From Geminicoccaceae bacterium (GTDB taxonomy: Bacteria; Pseudomonadota; Alphaproteobacteria; Geminicoccales; Geminicoccaceae): DNA of 46,273 nucleotides. The position numbers and the translations under genes are program-made. Below are positions 43,598 to 46,273 of the stretch, piece after piece (positions within the stretch are counted from its first letter, which is position 1; each line of letters begins with the position of its first letter). The stretch is taken from NCBI GenBank assembly GCA_020638495.1, contig JACKIN010000022.1:1-46273 (forward strand). The letters are read 5' to 3'. Below the pieces are notes generated by a model. That model did not search any database. It saw nothing but the letters and a program-made list of their open reading frames with translations, and had not been told where the DNA came from.

Positions 43598-44434
43598 ATG
43601 CCGCAGCGCATGATCACCTTCCTCAAGATGCACGGGCTCGGCAACGATTTCGTCGTCCTCGACGGCCGGCAGGGCGCTTTGCCGCTCGACGCCGATCTGG
43701 TGCGCCGGCTGGGCGACCGGCATCGCGGGATCGGCTTCGACCAGCTCGCCCTGCTGACGTCGAGCGAGATCGCCGACGTGGCCGTGCGCTTCTACAACAC
43801 GGACGGCTCCGAGGCCGGCGCCTGCGGCAATGCCAGCCGCTGCATCGCCGCCCTGGTCGGCCGCGAGCTCGACCGGCGGCAGGTGACGCTGGCGACGGCG
43901 GGCGGCGTGCTGCCCAGCCGGCTGCTCGATGACGGGCGGATCGCCGTCGACATGCCGCCCCCGCGCCTCGCCTGGCAGGACGTCCCGCTCGCCGGGCCGG
44001 CCGACACGCTGGAAGTGGATCTCGACGTGGCCGGCCTGCCGCCGGCGGTGGCGCTTTCGATGGGCAACCCGCATGTGGTGCTGTTTGTCGACGACGTGGA
44101 CCTGGCCGAGCGGCACGGGGCCGCCCTCGAGCGGCATGCGCTCTTCCCGGACCGTGCCAATATCGGCTTCGCGCAGGTCCTGGGGCCGGAGCGGATCAGG
44201 CTGCGGGTCTTCGAGCGCGGTGCGGGGCTGACGCTCGCCTGCGGCAGCGGCGCCTGCGCCGCCCTCGTGGCGGCCGTCCGCCGGGGGCTCGTGGCGGAGC
44301 GCGCCACCATGGTCCTGGACGGCGGCGAGCTGGAGGTCGCCTGGGCCGGGGAGGGCCCGGTCCGGATGACCGGTCCCTATGCCATCAGCTTCTCCGGCAG
44401 CTTCGATCCCGCCACCATCGGGCGCCGGGCATGA
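43598..44434 (+). CDS. dapF: Diaminopimelate epimerase
   Basis: A 278-residue PLP-independent epimerase that makes meso-diaminopimelate for lysine and peptidoglycan. The two catalytic cysteines lie in SEAGACGNASRCIA (about 70) and TLACGSGACAALV (about 213). FLKMHGLGNDFVVLD opens the fold and ANIGFAQVL is conserved. ATG 43598 or ATG 43610 (MITFLKMHG) could be the start; neither has a strong ribosome binding site. The stop overlaps mtaB as ATGA. Confidence 0.95.
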   Translation: MPQRMITFLKMHGLGNDFVVLDGRQGALPLDADLVRRLGDRHRGIGFDQLALLTSSEIADVAVRFYNTDGSEAGACGNASRCIAALVGRELDRRQVTLATAGGVLPSRLLDDGRIAVDMPPPRLAWQDVPLAGPADTLEVDLDVAGLPPAVALSMGNPHVVLFVDDVDLAERHGAALERHALFPDRANIGFAQVLGPERIRLRVFERGAGLTLACGSGACAALVAAVRRGLVAERATMVLDGGELEVAWAGEGPVRMTGPYAISFSGSFDPATIGRRA

Positions 44435-45687
44435 GCGACATCGACGTCGTCACCTTCGGCTGCCGCCTCAACATCTTCGAATCCGAGGTGATGCGCCGCC
44501 ACGCCACCGCAGCCGGGCTCGACGAACTCGTCATCGTCCACACCTGCGCCGTCACCGCCGAGGCCGAGCGGCAGGCGCGCCAGGCGATCCGCCGGGCGAG
44601 GCGGGCACGGCCCGAAGCACGGATCGTGGTCACCGGCTGTGCCGCGCAGATAACGCCCGACGCCTATGCCGGGCTCGCCGAGGTCGACCACCTTGTCGGC
44701 AACGACACGAAGCTCCGGCCCGAGACCTGGCAGGGCCTCGCCCGGCCGGTGCCCGCGGTGCCGGCGGTCGGCGACATCATGGCGCTGGAGCGGACCTCGG
44801 GCCAGATGGTCGAGGGCTTCGAGCAGCACACCCGCGCCTTCGTCCAGGTGCAGGACGGCTGCGACCATCGCTGCACCTTCTGCGTCATTCCCTACGGCCG
44901 GGGCAACAGCCGGAGCGTGCCGGCGGAAGACGTGCTGGCGCAGGTCCGAAAGCTGGTTGAGGCCGGCTACAAGGAGGTCGTGCTGACCGGCGTCGACCTC
45001 ACCTCCTACGGGCGCGAGCTGGACGGCCGGCCGCCGCTCGGCCGGCTGGTCGGCCGGATCCTGGAAGAGGTGCCGACGCTGCCGCGGCTGCGGCTCTCCT
45101 CGCTCGACCCGGCCGAGATCGACGACGAGCTCTTCCGGCACCTGACGGCGGAGCCGCGGGTCATGCCGCATGTGCACCTCAGCGTCCAGGCCGGCCATGA
45201 CATGATCCTCAAGCGGATGAAGCGGCGGCATCTGCGCCACGACGTCATCGATCTCTGCGACCGGCTGCGCCGCGCCCGGCCCGGCATCGTCTTCGGCGCC
45301 GACCTGATCGCCGGCTTTCCGACCGAGGACGAGGCGATGTTCGGGCAGTCGCTCGCCATCGTCGAGGAGGCCGGGCTCACCTTCCTCCACGTCTTTCCCT
45401 ATTCGCCCCGCCCCGGCACGCCGGCGTCCCGCATGCCGCAATTGGCGAAGCCGCTGGTCAAGGAGCGTGCGGCGCGGCTGCGGGCCAAGGGCGAGGCGGC
45501 GCTCGACCGCTTCCTCAGGAGTGAGGTCGGCCGCCGCCGCCGGGTGCTGGTCGAGCGCGGCGACCGGGGCCACACCGAGGAGTTCGCCCCCATCCGCCTG
45601 GCCGGGCCCGTGCCGGGCGGCACCCTCGCCGAGGTGGCGGTGACGGGGGTCGATGGCGGGCTGCTGGTGGGGCAGGCGGCGGCGTGA
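44431..45687 (+). CDS. mtaB: tRNA t6A37 methylthiotransferase MtaB
   Basis: A 418-residue radical-SAM enzyme that converts t6A to ms2t6A at position 37 of tRNA. The N-terminal UPF0004 domain has cysteines in FGCRLNIFE, VHTCAVTAEAE and VTGCAAQ for the auxiliary cluster. The radical-SAM motif is CDHRCTFCVIPYGRG (about 144), with VLTGVDLTSYGREL, LRLSSLDPAEID and HVHLSVQAGHDMILKRMKR following. The short C-terminus is a weak TRAM-like region. Its stop overlaps the GTG of the next gene. Confidence 0.94.
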   Translation: MSDIDVVTFGCRLNIFESEVMRRHATAAGLDELVIVHTCAVTAEAERQARQAIRRARRARPEARIVVTGCAAQITPDAYAGLAEVDHLVGNDTKLRPETWQGLARPVPAVPAVGDIMALERTSGQMVEGFEQHTRAFVQVQDGCDHRCTFCVIPYGRGNSRSVPAEDVLAQVRKLVEAGYKEVVLTGVDLTSYGRELDGRPPLGRLVGRILEEVPTLPRLRLSSLDPAEIDDELFRHLTAEPRVMPHVHLSVQAGHDMILKRMKRRHLRHDVIDLCDRLRRARPGIVFGADLIAGFPTEDEAMFGQSLAIVEEAGLTFLHVFPYSPRPGTPASRMPQLAKPLVKERAARLRAKGEAALDRFLRSEVGRRRRVLVERGDRGHTEEFAPIRLAGPVPGGTLAEVAVTGVDGGLLVGQAAA

Positions 45688-46273
45688 GCGGGACCCCTCT
45701 CTTTGGTCGACTTGAGCCTGTTGAGTTGCGCAAGGGTTGGATTTCGGAAGCACAAAACTTCACACCATGGCTGGCCGAGGACGAGAATATCGAGCTGCTG
45801 GGTCAGGTGATCGGGATCAATCTCGTAGTCGAGGCGATCGAAAAGCCGGTCGGGGACTTCCGTGCTGACATCATTTGTCGTGAGGCCGAGACCAGCCGGC
45901 TCGTGCTGATCGAGAACCAGGTGGAGCCGAGCGATCATCGGCATCTTGGCCAGATTCTCACCTACGCCGCCGGCTCGGAAACGGGCGTTGTCATCTGGAT
46001 CGTCAGCCGGCTGCGACCTGAGCACCGCGCTGCTATTGACTGGCTCAACCGCATCACACGCGATGATTTCTTTTTCTTCGGCATCGAGATCGAGCTCTGG
46101 CGGATCGGAACCTCGCCACCTGCACCTCGGTTCAATGTCGTTGTCGAGCCGAATGAATGGCAGCGTGCAGTTGCCAAGCGCGTGGAGCGCACGAGTTCCA
46201 GCGAGCCCGAAGGCATCGATATCAATCGTGTGGCATATTGGGAGGCATTCGAGGAGGCAATCGAAAGAAAGAG
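45684..46273 (+). CDS. DUF4268-like protein, predicted PD-(D/E)XK nuclease fold, partial
   Basis: A gene running off the right edge (196 codons visible, no stop). From GTG 45684 it reads MSGTPLFGRLEPVELRKGWI, then EAQNFTPWLAEDENIELLGQ, GDFRADIICREAETSRLVLI and ENQVEPSDHRHLGQILTYAA. The Asp in RADII and the E-N-Q of LIENQ are spaced like the acidic and (D/E)xK-type residues of PD-(D/E)XK nucleases. Similar DUF4268-type proteins are widespread and uncharacterised, often in variable regions. The start overlaps the mtaB stop by 4 bases. Codon use is less GC-biased than in mtaB (for example GATGATTTCTTTTTCTTCGG), consistent with acquisition. Confidence 0.75.
   Translation, partial: MSGTPLFGRLEPVELRKGWISEAQNFTPWLAEDENIELLGQVIGINLVVEAIEKPVGDFRADIICREAETSRLVLIENQVEPSDHRHLGQILTYAAGSETGVVIWIVSRLRPEHRAAIDWLNRITRDDFFFFGIEIELWRIGTSPPAPRFNVVVEPNEWQRAVAKRVERTSSSEPEGIDINRVAYWEAFEEAIERK

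Overview
The window is a GC-rich bacterial chromosome segment, most probably from an alphaproteobacterium (Rhodospirillales-like). The basis is gene content and order: rpsP-rimM-trmD-rplS-leuC reading away from ffh, dapF-mtaB divergent from it, rpmI-rplT-pheS-pheT, an alr/radA/cvpA/purF chain, and a Bacillus-type PurF with propeptide and Fe-S cysteines. Most neighbouring genes share 4-base ATGA stop/start overlaps. No rRNA, tRNA, CRISPR array or prophage was recognised.

Layout. 1-356: remnant right end of an IS256-family element, its transposase broken by a palindromic insert. 603-6302: five co-directional metabolic genes (UbiD-type decarboxylase, CysQ/inositol-phosphatase-like enzyme, malate/lactate dehydrogenase family, L-2-hydroxyglutarate-oxidase-like flavoenzyme, M19 dipeptidase) facing a small secreted molybdopterin-fold protein at 6310-6804. 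6818-11214: an accessory stretch holding a near-consensus promoter, two helically phased repeat arrays, an intact IS1182-like insertion sequence with a 4-bp target duplication, a Sel1-repeat protein and decayed DNA. 11215-17336: aminotransferase, MetF-like protein, ClC chloride transporter and UvrD-type helicase. 17350-26581: prmA, rpmI, rplT, pheS, pheT, a Phd/ParE-like toxin-antitoxin pair, lepA and dnaB. 26589-33464: alr, MlaE/MlaF-type ABC genes, radA, cvpA, purF and an SDR.

33619-33903 is a broken pyroglutamyl-peptidase gene. 33988-38146 is a minus-strand run (secreted hypothetical protein, mtgA, hemerythrin-like protein, msrA, adenine deaminase) in which a hairpin covers the adenine deaminase ribosome binding site. 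38268-38396 encodes a 42-residue membrane protein, separated by a strong hairpin from the convergent leuC-rplS-trmD-rimM-rpsP-ffh block. The right end carries dapF, mtaB and a partial DUF4268-like (predicted PD-(D/E)XK) gene coupled to mtaB.

Most of the window is ordinary housekeeping chromosome. The strongest candidate for something undescribed is 6900-7312: five near-identical 19-bp palindromes spaced 31-32 bp apart, next to 21-bp tandem repeats, ending just upstream of a TTGACA-N17-TAATAT promoter that points at the secreted molybdopterin-fold gene. It looks like a phased protein-binding array, but nothing in the sequence identifies the binding protein.
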